Positions 14,462 to 23,347 of a stretch of DNA of 23,988 nt are shown piece after piece; position 1 is the stretch's first letter, and each line of letters begins with the position of its first letter. The notes beneath the pieces are model-generated. The model was given only the letters and a program-made list of their open reading frames with translations. It ran no database searches and was not told where the DNA came from. This DNA comes from Alphaproteobacteria bacterium (GTDB taxonomy: Bacteria; Pseudomonadota; Alphaproteobacteria; Rickettsiales; JABSSG01): contig JAHZKS010000101.1 of NCBI GenBank assembly GCA_022600235.1, positions 1-23,988 of the forward strand. Direction: 5' to 3'. Both the position numbers and the translations under genes were made by a program.

Positions 14462-16510
14462 ATGTCAGAGTTATTATTCGAAATATTTTCAGAAGAAATT
14501 CCAGCAAAGATGCAGGGAAAGGCATTGGTAGATATGAAAAATATTTTCATTAACCATCTGTCTAAAAATAAAATCCAATATAAAAAATTAGAAACTTTTA
14601 TTACTCCTAGAAGGGTTGTGTTATTTGCTGATGGTTTAAGATTTAGTGAAGCAGAAAATTTGAATCAAGAAAAAAGAGGTCCGAAAGTTGGAGCTAATGA
14701 AAAAGCTTTAGAGGGATTCTTAGGCTCTAATGGTTTAAAAAAAGAAGATTTATTTATCAAAGATATCAAAGGTGTTGAGTATTATTTTGCAAATATTGTC
14801 AAGGTATCTGGATCTATTGACAAAATTATTTCTAGTATTCTCGAGAAGATTTTATACGAGTTTCCGTGGCCTAAATCTATGAGATGGGATTCAAGCGATA
14901 TTAGGTGGATCAGGCCTATAAGAAACATTTTGTGTTTATTTGGAGAGAATGTTTTACCGATAGAATTTGGTCTATTAAAATCTAATAACTATTCTTTCGG
15001 GCATAGGGTTCTAGCACCACAAAAATTTTCTGTTAAAAATTTTGCGGACTATAAAAAAAGTTTGAACAAGCAAAATGTTATACTAGATCAGTCAGAAAGA
15101 AAGAAAATCATTCTTAAACAAATTGATGATATCTTATCAAAGAAAAATTTGTCTTTAGTAAAAGATGAAGGGCTACTCGATGAAGTGTCTGGTCTTGTGG
15201 AATACCCTGTTGCGCTTTTAGGTAAAATTGAGCAGAAATTTTTAAGTTTACCAAAAGAAGTTTTGTATACCAGTATAAAAACTCATCAGAAATATTTTTC
15301 TATTCAAGATAAAAACGGCAAGGTAGCTCCATATTTTATCACTATATCAAATAACAATCCTTCAGATAAGTCTGTAATTACTGAAGGTAACGAAAGAGTT
15401 CTGAAGGCTCGCTTATATGATGCTGAATTTTTCTTCAAAGAAGATAAAAAAATCTCATTAGAAAATAGAGTGGAAACACTTAAAGGAGTAATATTTCATA
15501 AAAAGCTAGGAACAGTTTATGACAAAACATATCGAATAGTTTCAGTGTCAGAGATTCTATCAAAGCATTTGGGTATCACAAATTCTAATGATGTAAAAAG
15601 AGGTGCTTTGCTTTCAAAGTCTGATCTAGTAACAAATATGGTGGGTGAGTTTCCGGATTTGCAAGGTGTTATTGGGAAATATTATGCTAAAAACGATGGT
15701 GAAAACAGCTCTGTTTCTACTACAATATCTGACCACTATTTGCCAAGGGGAAGAAGTGATAAATGTCCAAAACTGAAGGAGTCTTCAGTTGTTTCCATTG
15801 CTGACAAAATAGATTCAATAGTGGGTCTTTTTCATGTTGGAGAGGCACCAAGTAGTTCAAAAGACCCCTATGGTTTGAGGAGAAGTGCTCTTGGAATAAT
15901 CAGGATATTAATAGAGTCAAATTTTTCTATAACTGTGCAAAAATTAATAGAACTATCGTTGAATTCACATCAAGTTAGTGATGCTAAAAAAGTGAGCTTA
16001 TTAGAAGAAGTGCACAAATTCTTCTATGAAAGATTTAGATATTTTCTGAAAGATGATTTTGACGAATATCTAATACTAGCTGTGTTAAATAAATCTGAGG
16101 GAGATATCTATATAGATTTTAAAAAGATTGAGTCTCTAAGAGAATGTTTAATAGTTCCTGAAGGTAAGAACCTTTCTATAGCAGCTAAAAGAGTGCATAA
16201 TATTTTGATGTCTTGTGGTGAAGAAGGGCAAGATGAGATACAAACAAAACTTCTTGAAGGTAAAGAAGAAAAGGAGCTATTTAATAAACTAAATAGTTTA
16301 GAGAAATCTCTAGAAAAATCACTAAAACATTATGAATATAAGCAAGCGCTTAAAGACATGTCATCTATTAATATTTTAATTGATAGTTTTTTTGATAAAA
16401 CCATGATAATGGTTGATGATAATAGGTTGAAAAATAACAGAATTGCCCTGCTTAGGAGAGTTAATAAAGCTTTATGTAGTTTTGTAGATTTTTCTGTAAT
16501 TGAATTATAG
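14462..16510 (+). CDS. glyS: Glycyl-tRNA synthetase beta subunit
   Basis: A 682-residue partner of GlyQ that supplies tRNA recognition and editing-like domains. The start (SELLFEIFSEEIPAKMQGKA, 2-21) is the family N-terminus. Further signatures are FITPRRVVLFADGL, KRGPKVGANEKALEGFL, FPWPKSMRWDS, IRWIRPIRNILCL, LPKEVLYTSIKTHQKYFSIQ, ITISNNNP, GNERVLKARLYDAEFFFKED and HKKLGTVYDKT. The HD-like region reads SDHYLPRGRSD, SIADKIDSIVGLFHVGEAPS and SKDPYGLRRSALGIIRI. The last of these has SSS where many homologues read TGS. Length is normal (about 690). It starts 6 bp after glyQ and ends 8 bp before ppdK. Confidence 0.97.
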   Translation: MSELLFEIFSEEIPAKMQGKALVDMKNIFINHLSKNKIQYKKLETFITPRRVVLFADGLRFSEAENLNQEKRGPKVGANEKALEGFLGSNGLKKEDLFIKDIKGVEYYFANIVKVSGSIDKIISSILEKILYEFPWPKSMRWDSSDIRWIRPIRNILCLFGENVLPIEFGLLKSNNYSFGHRVLAPQKFSVKNFADYKKSLNKQNVILDQSERKKIILKQIDDILSKKNLSLVKDEGLLDEVSGLVEYPVALLGKIEQKFLSLPKEVLYTSIKTHQKYFSIQDKNGKVAPYFITISNNNPSDKSVITEGNERVLKARLYDAEFFFKEDKKISLENRVETLKGVIFHKKLGTVYDKTYRIVSVSEILSKHLGITNSNDVKRGALLSKSDLVTNMVGEFPDLQGVIGKYYAKNDGENSSVSTTISDHYLPRGRSDKCPKLKESSVVSIADKIDSIVGLFHVGEAPSSSKDPYGLRRSALGIIRILIESNFSITVQKLIELSLNSHQVSDAKKVSLLEEVHKFFYERFRYFLKDDFDEYLILAVLNKSEGDIYIDFKKIESLRECLIVPEGKNLSIAAKRVHNILMSCGEEGQDEIQTKLLEGKEEKELFNKLNSLEKSLEKSLKHYEYKQALKDMSSINILIDSFFDKTMIMVDDNRLKNNRIALLRRVNKALCSFVDFSVIEL

Positions 16511-16518
16511 ATAAAAAT

Positions 16519-19221
16519 ATGGCTGAAAAATATATTTATACTTTTTCTGAAGAAAAAACTGAAGGTAATGCAAGTATGCGTAATCTTTTAGGTGGTAAGG
16601 GTGCTAATTTAGCTGAGATGTGTAACATTGGTATTCCTGTTCCTCCTGGGTTTACTATGTCAACAGAGGTTTGTAAATATTATTACGCGCATGACAATAA
16701 ATTGCCTGATAATTTCGCTGAGGAAGTGAATGCATCTTTGTCAAAGATTGAGAAAATTCTAGGAAAGAAATTTGGTGATGAGAAAAATCCTTTATTGGTT
16801 TCGGTGCGTTCTGGGGCAAGAAGTTCTATGCCAGGAATGATGGATACAATATTAAACCTCGGTCTGAATGATAAAACAGTTTGTGGTCTAGCAGAATATA
16901 GTCGTAATGAAAGATTTGCATACGATACATATCGTAGATTTATACAGATGTATTCTGATGTTGTTTTAGGGATTGAATATTATCATTTTGAAGAAATTAT
17001 AGAAATGGTAAAGCAAGAAAATGACATAACTCTAGATACTGAGATGACCACTGAGAATCTCAAATCTTTGGTGATGAAATTTAAAGAAATAGTTTTATCC
17101 AAATATGGCAAAGAATTTCCTCAGAATGTTGATGATCAACTTTGGGGTGCTATATCTGCTGTGTTTGATTCATGGATGTCAAATCGTGCTATTACATATA
17201 GAAAGATGAATAATATTCCTGAAGAATGGGGTACTGCTGTTAATATTCAATCGATGGTATTTGGTAATACTGGAAATAATAGTGCTACAGGAGTTGCATT
17301 TACTCGTAATCCATCTACTGGTGAGAAAAATTTATATGGTGAATATTTAATAAATGCACAAGGTGAAGATGTTGTAGCTGGTATTCGTACTCCTCAATCA
17401 ATAACGAAGGCAGATAGATTAGCTCTTGGTTCTGAGGATCCATCAATGGAAGAATCTATGCCAAGTTTGAGTAAGGAATTATTTAATATTTCGCATAAGT
17501 TAGAGAATCATTACAAAGATATGCAAGATATAGAATTTACTATTCAAGACGGTAAATTATGGATATTGCAGACTCGTAGTGGAAAAAGAACTGCCCAGTC
17601 AGCTATGAGAATTGCTGTTGAGTTAGTTGATGAAGGGATGATTGATAGAAAGACAGCTATTACTCGGATTGATCCGGAATCACTGAATCAATTGCTACAC
17701 CCAACTCTTGACTCGAAAGCGGTTAAAAGTGTTTTGACTAAAGGGCTTCCAGCATCTCCCGGTGCTGCTTCGGGTGTTGTGGTATTTTCTGCCGCAGAAG
17801 CAGAGAGATTATCTGGTCTTGGGGAGAAAGTATTATTAACTAGAGTAGAGACCAGTCCAGAGGATATACATGGAATGTATGCATCTGAAGGGATTATTAC
17901 AAGCAAAGGTGGGATGACTTCGCATGCAGCAGTTGTGGCAAGAGGTATGGGGAAACCATGTATTGTTGGTGCATCTAGTATTAAGATAGATTATGAATTA
18001 CAGGTAATGAAAGTTGGAGATGTTTCTCTTAAAGCTGGTGATTATGTAACTATTGATGGTGAATCAGGTGAGGTTATTCTAGGTAATGTTCCTACAATTA
18101 ATCCTGTATTCTCAGAATTCTTTACTAAGATAATGGATTGGGCGAATGATACAAAGAGTCTAAAAATCAGAACTAATGCTGAAACTACGAATGATATTAC
18201 TGCAGCTCTGAATTTTCATGCTGAAGGAATTGGTCTATGCCGTACGGAACATATGTTCTTTGAGAATGATCGTATTATACATGTTAGAGATATGATAATT
18301 GCTCAAAATACTGAAGCAAGAGAGTCTGCATTAAAGAAGATACTTCCAATGCAGAGAGGCGACTTTCAGGGGATATTTGAATTAATGAAAGATAAGCCTG
18401 TAAATATTAGGCTTCTAGATATGCCATTGCATGAGTTCTTGCCTAATAAAGATGAAGAAATGCAGCAAGTAGCGGAGACTGCCGGAATAGAAATCAGTAC
18501 AGTGAGGCACAGATGTAAACAACTGCATGAAATAAACCCCATGTTAGGGCATCGAGGTTCAAGGTTAGGTATTACATATCCTGAAATATATAAGATGCAA
18601 GCCACTGCAATATTTGAGGCAATGGTGGAGGTGATGAAATCCGGTATTAATCCTAATGTTGAGATAATGATTCCTTTGATTGCTACTGAGAAAGAGATGG
18701 TAATATTAAGAGAGTTAATTGAAAGTGTTAAAAATAAAATTTCAATCTCTAGTGGCAAGAAATTGGATTGCCAAATTGGAACAATGATTGAATTGCCTAG
18801 AGCTGCATTGATTTCTCATAAAATTGCAGAGCATGCTGAGTATATGAGTTACGGTACAAACGATTTGTCTCAGACAACTTTTGGATTATCAAGGGATGAT
18901 TCTTCAACATTTATTCCTGAATATACAGAAAAAGGTATATTTAACGCTGACCCTTTCGTGTCGTTAGACCAAGAGGGAGTAGGTGAATTAATAAAAATTT
19001 CAGCTCTAAGAGCTAGAAAAACAAGACAAAATATAAAGCTAGGAATATGTGGTGAGCATGGGGGGCATCCAGATTCTGTTAAATTCTTTAGTAATTTAGA
19101 TTTTGATTATGTTTCTTGTTCTCCTTATAGGATTCCTATAGCTAGGCTTGCTGCAGCTCAGGCTGTGATAGAGTCTGCTATTGAAGAAAACACGACTCCT
19201 GGTAAAAAAATTAGTATATAA
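16519..19221 (+). CDS. ppdK: Pyruvate, phosphate dikinase
   Basis: A 900-residue enzyme that interconverts pyruvate + ATP + Pi and PEP + AMP + PPi. The three-domain order is intact. The N-terminal ATP-grasp domain has GGKGANLAEMCNIGIPVPPG, SVRSGARSSMPGMMDTILNL, GVAFTRNPSTGE and LWILQTRSGKRTAQSAMRIA. The central swivelling domain carries the phospho-histidine in GGMTSHAAVVARGMGKPCIV (His469). The C-terminal PEP-binding barrel has EGIGLCRTEHMFF, RLLDMPLHEFLP, NPMLGHRGSRLGIT, MIELPRAAL, YGTNDLSQTTFGLSRDD and the catalytic Cys844 in GICGEHGGHP. It is the last gene of the rpsB run. In parasites and endosymbionts PPDK often works toward ATP or PEP balance; the direction here is not readable from sequence. 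Confidence 0.97.
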   Translation: MAEKYIYTFSEEKTEGNASMRNLLGGKGANLAEMCNIGIPVPPGFTMSTEVCKYYYAHDNKLPDNFAEEVNASLSKIEKILGKKFGDEKNPLLVSVRSGARSSMPGMMDTILNLGLNDKTVCGLAEYSRNERFAYDTYRRFIQMYSDVVLGIEYYHFEEIIEMVKQENDITLDTEMTTENLKSLVMKFKEIVLSKYGKEFPQNVDDQLWGAISAVFDSWMSNRAITYRKMNNIPEEWGTAVNIQSMVFGNTGNNSATGVAFTRNPSTGEKNLYGEYLINAQGEDVVAGIRTPQSITKADRLALGSEDPSMEESMPSLSKELFNISHKLENHYKDMQDIEFTIQDGKLWILQTRSGKRTAQSAMRIAVELVDEGMIDRKTAITRIDPESLNQLLHPTLDSKAVKSVLTKGLPASPGAASGVVVFSAAEAERLSGLGEKVLLTRVETSPEDIHGMYASEGIITSKGGMTSHAAVVARGMGKPCIVGASSIKIDYELQVMKVGDVSLKAGDYVTIDGESGEVILGNVPTINPVFSEFFTKIMDWANDTKSLKIRTNAETTNDITAALNFHAEGIGLCRTEHMFFENDRIIHVRDMIIAQNTEARESALKKILPMQRGDFQGIFELMKDKPVNIRLLDMPLHEFLPNKDEEMQQVAETAGIEISTVRHRCKQLHEINPMLGHRGSRLGITYPEIYKMQATAIFEAMVEVMKSGINPNVEIMIPLIATEKEMVILRELIESVKNKISISSGKKLDCQIGTMIELPRAALISHKIAEHAEYMSYGTNDLSQTTFGLSRDDSSTFIPEYTEKGIFNADPFVSLDQEGVGELIKISALRARKTRQNIKLGICGEHGGHPDSVKFFSNLDFDYVSCSPYRIPIARLAAAQAVIESAIEENTTPGKKISI

Positions 19222-19232
19222 GCAAACTATTC

Positions 19233-19254
19233 TTTTCTATTTTCGGCTAGAAAA
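19233..19254. other. Hairpin after ppdK
   Basis: TTTTCTA (19233-19239) pairs perfectly with TAGAAAA (19248-19254) around the loop TTTTCGGC, 12 bp after the ppdK stop. The stem is A-T rich and no T-run follows, so termination is doubtful. It is the only inverted repeat I noticed in the 88-bp gap before the next gene. Confidence 0.3.
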
Positions 19255-19309
19255 ATACAGCATAATAGTGTATAAGTAATACTAAATATTTATTAATGTC
19301 TGAGTTATT

Positions 19310-20329
19310 ATGGATATAAGTAGGTTTTGGTCCAGAGGGACAGAATTTTTGGGTACAAAATATGCTATTATGGCTGGTGCTATGTCTTGGGTATCAGAAC
19401 ATAATTTAGTGTCAGCTATATCAAATGCTGGTGGTTTTGGTGTATTGGCTTGTGGTTCAATGGATACCACGCTTCTAAGAAAAGAAATTAAACTAACAAA
19501 ACAAAAAACGAACAAACCTTTTGGTGTGAACTTAATTACAATGCATCCTGAAATACAGGGCTTAGCAAAGGTTTGCGTTGAAGAGAAGGTTTCTCATGTA
19601 GTACTCGCGGGTGGATTGCCAAAAGCAAGCTATATGGAATTTTTGAAAAGCTCCGGGATTAAAATTTTATGTTTTGCTCCTGCTTTATCTCTAGCAAAAA
19701 GGCTAATTAAGTTGGGAGCAGATGCTTTAATTATAGAAGGAATGGAAGCTGGTGGGCATATTGGCCCTGTTTCTACGGCTGTGTTAGCACAAGAGATTTT
19801 ACCTCATATAAAGGAAGTGCCAGTTTTTGTAGCTGGTGGTATTGGTCGTGGAGAAATGATAGCAAACTATTTAAGAATGGGAGCTTCTGGGTGTCAATTA
19901 GGTACAAAATTTGTGTGTGCAAATGAGTCTATTGCTCATCAGAACTTTAAAAATATGTTTATAAAGGCAAGTGCCCGTGATGCTATGGTATCAACACAAG
20001 TAGATCCAGATTTTTCTGTAATACCTGTAAGAGCCTTATCTAATAAAGCAACTGCAGAGTTCAGCAAAGCTCAAGTAGAAGCAATATCAAAATTTAAGTC
20101 TGGAGATATGTCTAAAGGTGAAGCTCAGTTGGAAATAGAAAAATTCTGGGCAGGAGCACTTAGAAGAGCTGTTATTGACGGAGATATTGAAACTGGTTCA
20201 GTAATGGCAGGTCAAAGTGTTGGTATGGTTGAATGTGAGCAATCAGCTGAAGAGATTATAGAAGATTTAGTTGAGTATGCGCAAAAATCATTTGATAATG
20301 AAAATTTAGAATTAGAATCTGCAGTATAA
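19310..20329 (+). CDS. FMN-dependent nitronate monooxygenase / FabK-like enoyl reductase family protein
   Basis: A 339-residue TIM-barrel flavoprotein. Signatures of the 2-nitropropane dioxygenase/FabK superfamily are IMAGAMSWVSEHNLVSAISN followed by AGGFGVLACGSM (20-51), PFGVNLITMHPE, HVVLAGGLPK, IEGMEAGGHIGPVSTAVLAQ with His150, VPVFVAGGIGRGEMIANYLR (170-189), GASGCQLGTKFVCANES and near the C-terminus VMAGQSVGMV. Members either oxidise nitronates or reduce enoyl-ACP in fatty acid synthesis. The ending and the EGxEAGGH motif fit both, and the sequence alone does not decide, so no symbol is given. It starts 88 bp after ppdK and 10 bp before folB, so it may head the folate operon. The link to folate is positional only. 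Confidence 0.8.
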   Translation: MDISRFWSRGTEFLGTKYAIMAGAMSWVSEHNLVSAISNAGGFGVLACGSMDTTLLRKEIKLTKQKTNKPFGVNLITMHPEIQGLAKVCVEEKVSHVVLAGGLPKASYMEFLKSSGIKILCFAPALSLAKRLIKLGADALIIEGMEAGGHIGPVSTAVLAQEILPHIKEVPVFVAGGIGRGEMIANYLRMGASGCQLGTKFVCANESIAHQNFKNMFIKASARDAMVSTQVDPDFSVIPVRALSNKATAEFSKAQVEAISKFKSGDMSKGEAQLEIEKFWAGALRRAVIDGDIETGSVMAGQSVGMVECEQSAEEIIEDLVEYAQKSFDNENLELESAV

Positions 20330-20339
20330 AAACTAGTTT

Positions 20340-20702
20340 ATGGATAACCAAATAATTACATCGGTGGAATCTTTACATCTTGGTGTGAAAATAGGTGTTA
20401 CTCCAGAAGAAAGATCCAAAAGTCAAAACCTCAAAATTGCTTTTAAGATTTACCAAAAACACTCAGATGCTCTGGAAAACGATTCAACAGAGCAGTATAA
20501 ATGCTATGCCAATATCGTAAAAGAGATAAAAAAATACGGTTCTTCCAGGGAGTTTAAGCTGATCGAGTATCTATGTTATCAGATATACAAAATAATAAAA
20601 AATCAGGTTGGGTCTAATATAAAAATATATGTTTTAGTTGAAAAAACTGATATTAAAGTCGATGATATGGTTTTTAACGCTCGTGCAGAATATATCAGCT
20701 AA
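20340..20702 (+). CDS. folB: Dihydroneopterin aldolase
   Basis: A 120-residue enzyme of folate synthesis that cleaves dihydroneopterin to 6-hydroxymethyl-dihydropterin and glycolaldehyde. The sequence is divergent but keeps the family landmarks in order: LGVKIGVTPEERSKSQNLKI (14-33, with the early acidic residue), CYANIVKEI with the conserved Tyr, FKLIEYLCYQIYKII with the pterin-anchoring Glu, and VLVEKTDIKVDD with the catalytic Lys, where Thr replaces the usual Pro after it. Length is standard. Identification rests partly on context: folK follows after 2 bp, then folP and folC. The gene starts 10 bp after the FMN enzyme gene. Confidence 0.85.
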   Translation: MDNQIITSVESLHLGVKIGVTPEERSKSQNLKIAFKIYQKHSDALENDSTEQYKCYANIVKEIKKYGSSREFKLIEYLCYQIYKIIKNQVGSNIKIYVLVEKTDIKVDDMVFNARAEYIS

Positions 20703-20704
20703 CT

Positions 20705-21205
20705 ATGACACTTGTTGCCTTATCATTCGGATCAAACCTAGGAGACAGAGAACAAAACATTACAAGAGCTTTAGAAGAAATCCGTGACTGTGACCTTTTA
20801 AGAAATATAAAAGTATCTTCTATAATAAATACCACAGCGCTTTTAAAGCCAAATTCTCCAAAATCTTGGGATTTAGATTTCTTAAACTGTGTTGCAGTTG
20901 GCGAGACAGATTATGGTGTTAATTCTCTTCTTCTGGAGTTAGAGAAAGTAGAAAGAGCTGTAAGTAAAAGAATCAAGATCACTTGGACCCCAAGAGAAAT
21001 AGATATAGATATATTATTATATGGGAAACAGTGTATTGCAAATGAGTTCCTCACTGTGCCTCATGGAGATATGTTAAATAGAAAGTTTATAATTCAGTTG
21101 TTATCTGAGCTTGATGATTCTTTGTGCTATACAGGAAGAGGAAAATTTTATGGAATGCAATTTAATCAAATACTGAGGGAGATTTATGGAAAAGAAACAG
21201 TCTAA
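20705..21205 (+). CDS. folK: HPPK (2-amino-4-hydroxy-6-hydroxymethyldihydropteridine pyrophosphokinase)
   Basis: A 166-residue enzyme that moves pyrophosphate from ATP to 6-hydroxymethyl-dihydropterin. The start VALSFGSNLGDREQNITRAL (4-23) is the family N-terminus. The signature TWTPREIDIDILLYG (93-107) holds Trp94, Arg97 and the two magnesium-binding residues Asp100 and Asp102. It is followed by LTVPHGDMLNRKFIIQLLSEL, the counterpart of the usual P-H-x(2)-[ML]-x-x-R-x-F-[VI] motif. Length is normal. It is a separate gene, not fused to folP as in some bacteria, although the two overlap by 20 bp. Confidence 0.94.
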   Translation: MTLVALSFGSNLGDREQNITRALEEIRDCDLLRNIKVSSIINTTALLKPNSPKSWDLDFLNCVAVGETDYGVNSLLLELEKVERAVSKRIKITWTPREIDIDILLYGKQCIANEFLTVPHGDMLNRKFIIQLLSELDDSLCYTGRGKFYGMQFNQILREIYGKETV

Positions 21206-21983
21206 AATATTTGGAGTATTAAATATTACTCCAGATTCATTTTCGGATGGGGGGAAGTATTTTACTCCAGAAAAAGCATTGTCTCAAGTAAAGAATATGA
21301 TTGAAGGTGGGGTGGATGTGATAGATGTTGGTGCTGAATCAACAAGGCCTGATTCAGATGATACTGATGTTAAAAAAGAAATCGCTCGATTGGAAATATT
21401 GCCTGAAATAAAAAAGCTTGCAGATGAAGCTGGAATACCAGTGAGTTTAGATAGCAGAAATGCAGAAACTATAAAGCAATATATAGATTCTATAGATATT
21501 ATAAATGATGTTACAGGTTTGCGAGATGAAAATATACAGGATCTTGCTATAAGATATAATAAGAAAGTCGTTCTGATGCACAGCCTTTCAGTTCCTGTAA
21601 AAAAGGGTGAGTATGTGCAATGTGATGATTATATAAAACATTTAGATAATTGGTTACAAGCTAAACTAAATCTTTTATATAAAAAAGGCTTCCGGAAAGA
21701 TCAGATAATTTTTGATCCAGGGATTGCATTTGGTACTAGCCCTTCTCAGGTTATAGAAATATTGAAAGGAGTGGAAAAGCTTCAAAACTTTGGGGTAGAA
21801 GTTTTAATTGGGCATGCAAGGAAATCTTTTTTGGCTCAATTTGGTGAAGAAGATGCAAGTAAGAGAGATCCAGAAACACATGCTTTAACTTTCTATCTAG
21901 CAAGGCTAGGAGTAGACTACATGCGTATACATGATGTGTGGGCATCAAAAAGAATTATCAAAATGGCACAAGAGTTTGCATAA
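21186..21983 (+). CDS. folP: Dihydropteroate synthase
   Basis: A 265-residue enzyme that joins 6-hydroxymethyl-dihydropterin pyrophosphate to p-aminobenzoate, the sulfonamide target. Signatures are IFGVLNITPDSFSDGGKYF (8-26), DVIDVGAESTRPDSDD (44-59), VSLDSRNAETIK (pterin pocket), DIINDVTGLRD, KVVLMHS, IIFDPGIAFGTSP and VLIGHARKSFL, ending with VDYMRIHDVWASKRIIKM. The start at 21186 is fixed because no other Met precedes the conserved IFGVLNITPDSF. It therefore overlaps folK by 20 bp, which suggests coupled translation. The gene is complete. Confidence 0.96.
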   Translation: MEKKQSKIFGVLNITPDSFSDGGKYFTPEKALSQVKNMIEGGVDVIDVGAESTRPDSDDTDVKKEIARLEILPEIKKLADEAGIPVSLDSRNAETIKQYIDSIDIINDVTGLRDENIQDLAIRYNKKVVLMHSLSVPVKKGEYVQCDDYIKHLDNWLQAKLNLLYKKGFRKDQIIFDPGIAFGTSPSQVIEILKGVEKLQNFGVEVLIGHARKSFLAQFGEEDASKRDPETHALTFYLARLGVDYMRIHDVWASKRIIKMAQEFA

Positions 21984-21992
21984 GGAGGGTTT

Positions 21993-23288
21993 ATGGTTTG
22001 GTTACCTCATTGGCCAAGAATTGGAGAGATGTCTTCAATGAAATTGGGTTTATCGCGGATGGAATCAATTCTTTCTGCCTTAGGAAATCCAGAGAAAAAT
22101 TTACCACCAGTAATACATGTTGCTGGTACTAATGGGAAAGGTTCTACAACTGCATTTTTAAAATCCATTTCAGAGCAGATGGGTTTATCTGTTCATGTAT
22201 TAACCTCACCTCATCTTACAAGATTCAATGAAAGAATTGTATTAGCTGGAAGTGAGATTAGTGATGATTATCTTTTTTCTATACTAGAAGAAGTAAGAAT
22301 CATTGCAGAATCTGATTCTCTAGAAGTTTCATTTTTTGAAGGTATTACGGCAGCTGCATTTTTAGCTTTCTCAAGAGTAAAAGCAGATCTAGTGATTTTA
22401 GAGACAGGGCTCGGAGGTAGGTTAGATGCAACCAATGTTTTAGAAAAGCCATCAGTCACAATTATAACTCCGATATCTTACGATCATATGAATGTGTTAG
22501 GGGATACACTGCCTAAAATAGCGCGTGAAAAATGTGGAATTATAAGAAAAAATGTGCCGTGCGTAGTGAGTATGCAAACTGAAGAGGTGTATAATACTGT
22601 TTATGATTATGCCAATAATCTTGGGGCTCCTCTTATAATGTTTGAGAATGATTATGGTGTGTCAAAGGAAGGTGATTTATTAAGCTATAAATCCAAAGAT
22701 TTTAATATTACTGTTAATTCGCCATCTTTACCAGGAGATCATCAATATATTAATGCAGCTACTGCAATAGCAGCTTTAAGGAGAATGTATGGGAATAAAA
22801 TCACTCAAGATATAGTTGAAAAAGGTTTGAAAAATACTGTATGGAGAGGTCGGCTTCAAAAAATTACTTCTGGTGTTCTGCGTAATAAAATACCGGAAAG
22901 TTGGGAAGTTTGGGTTGAGTGTGCACATAATATATCAGGAGCTCAAGCTTTGGGAGTGTGGATGGAGACACAGCTACAGATGGATACATTTTTTATTTTC
23001 TCTATGACGCGTAACCGTGATGTTAATTCATTCTTATCTTTTATAGAGAATTATATAACAAAACTTATATGCACAGATGTTAAATCTGAGCCTTCTGCAT
23101 ATAAGGGTATTGATATACCTTCATTGATTCAAAATAAAAAACTTGCAGATAAATGTGTTACTGTTAATTCTGTAGAGGATGGTGTAAATAAAATTATTCA
23201 AGATAACAAATCAGATGCTCCCAAAAGAATCATCATCACTGGTTCGATATTTTTAGTATCAGACTTTTTACTTTCTAACAAAAATTAA
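21993..23288 (+). CDS. folC: Dihydrofolate synthase / folylpolyglutamate synthase
   Basis: A 431-residue ATP-dependent ligase of the Mur ligase fold that adds glutamate to dihydropteroate and extends polyglutamate tails. Motifs are PPVIHVAGTNGKGSTTAFLK with the P-loop GTNGKGST (45-52), VHVLTSPHLTRFNERI, LVILETGLGGRLDATNVL (family signature), TIITPISYDHMNVLGDTLPK, IAREKCGIIRKNVPCVVS, SLPGDHQYINAATAIAAL and the C-terminal VWRGRLQKI with ECAHNISGAQALG. The start has an unusually good ribosome site for this window, AAGGAGG (21982-21988), 4 nt before the ATG and touching the folP stop. Length is standard. It is the last folate gene of the run. Confidence 0.96.
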   Translation: MVWLPHWPRIGEMSSMKLGLSRMESILSALGNPEKNLPPVIHVAGTNGKGSTTAFLKSISEQMGLSVHVLTSPHLTRFNERIVLAGSEISDDYLFSILEEVRIIAESDSLEVSFFEGITAAAFLAFSRVKADLVILETGLGGRLDATNVLEKPSVTIITPISYDHMNVLGDTLPKIAREKCGIIRKNVPCVVSMQTEEVYNTVYDYANNLGAPLIMFENDYGVSKEGDLLSYKSKDFNITVNSPSLPGDHQYINAATAIAALRRMYGNKITQDIVEKGLKNTVWRGRLQKITSGVLRNKIPESWEVWVECAHNISGAQALGVWMETQLQMDTFFIFSMTRNRDVNSFLSFIENYITKLICTDVKSEPSAYKGIDIPSLIQNKKLADKCVTVNSVEDGVNKIIQDNKSDAPKRIIITGSIFLVSDFLLSNKN

Positions 23289-23291
23289 ATT

Positions 23292-23320
23292 TTGTATTTC
23301 AGAAATCTATAATGTATAAT
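23292..23320 (+). promoter_or_regulatory. Candidate promoter for the substrate-binding protein gene
   Basis: A perfect TATAAT (23315-23320) is preceded, with a 17-bp spacer, by a weak TTGTAT (23292-23297, 3 of 6). Transcription would start near 23327, about 20 nt before the ATG at 23348. A short inverted repeat, CAGAAA (23300-23305) with TTTCTG (23323-23328), frames the -10 box and may be chance. Confidence 0.4.
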
Positions 23321-23347
23321 TCTTTCTGAGCTTTATAAGTATTTATC

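Noticed and set aside
19296..19319. ATGTCTGAGTTATTA before the FMN enzyme, resembling the first codons of glyS
   Set aside because: The frame stops after seven codons and the shared string is short; no duplication of glyS is present.
21938..22132. Plus-strand frame of 64 codons across the folP-folC junction
   Set aside because: It overlaps the end of folP and the start of folC in another frame; both real genes are fully conserved there.
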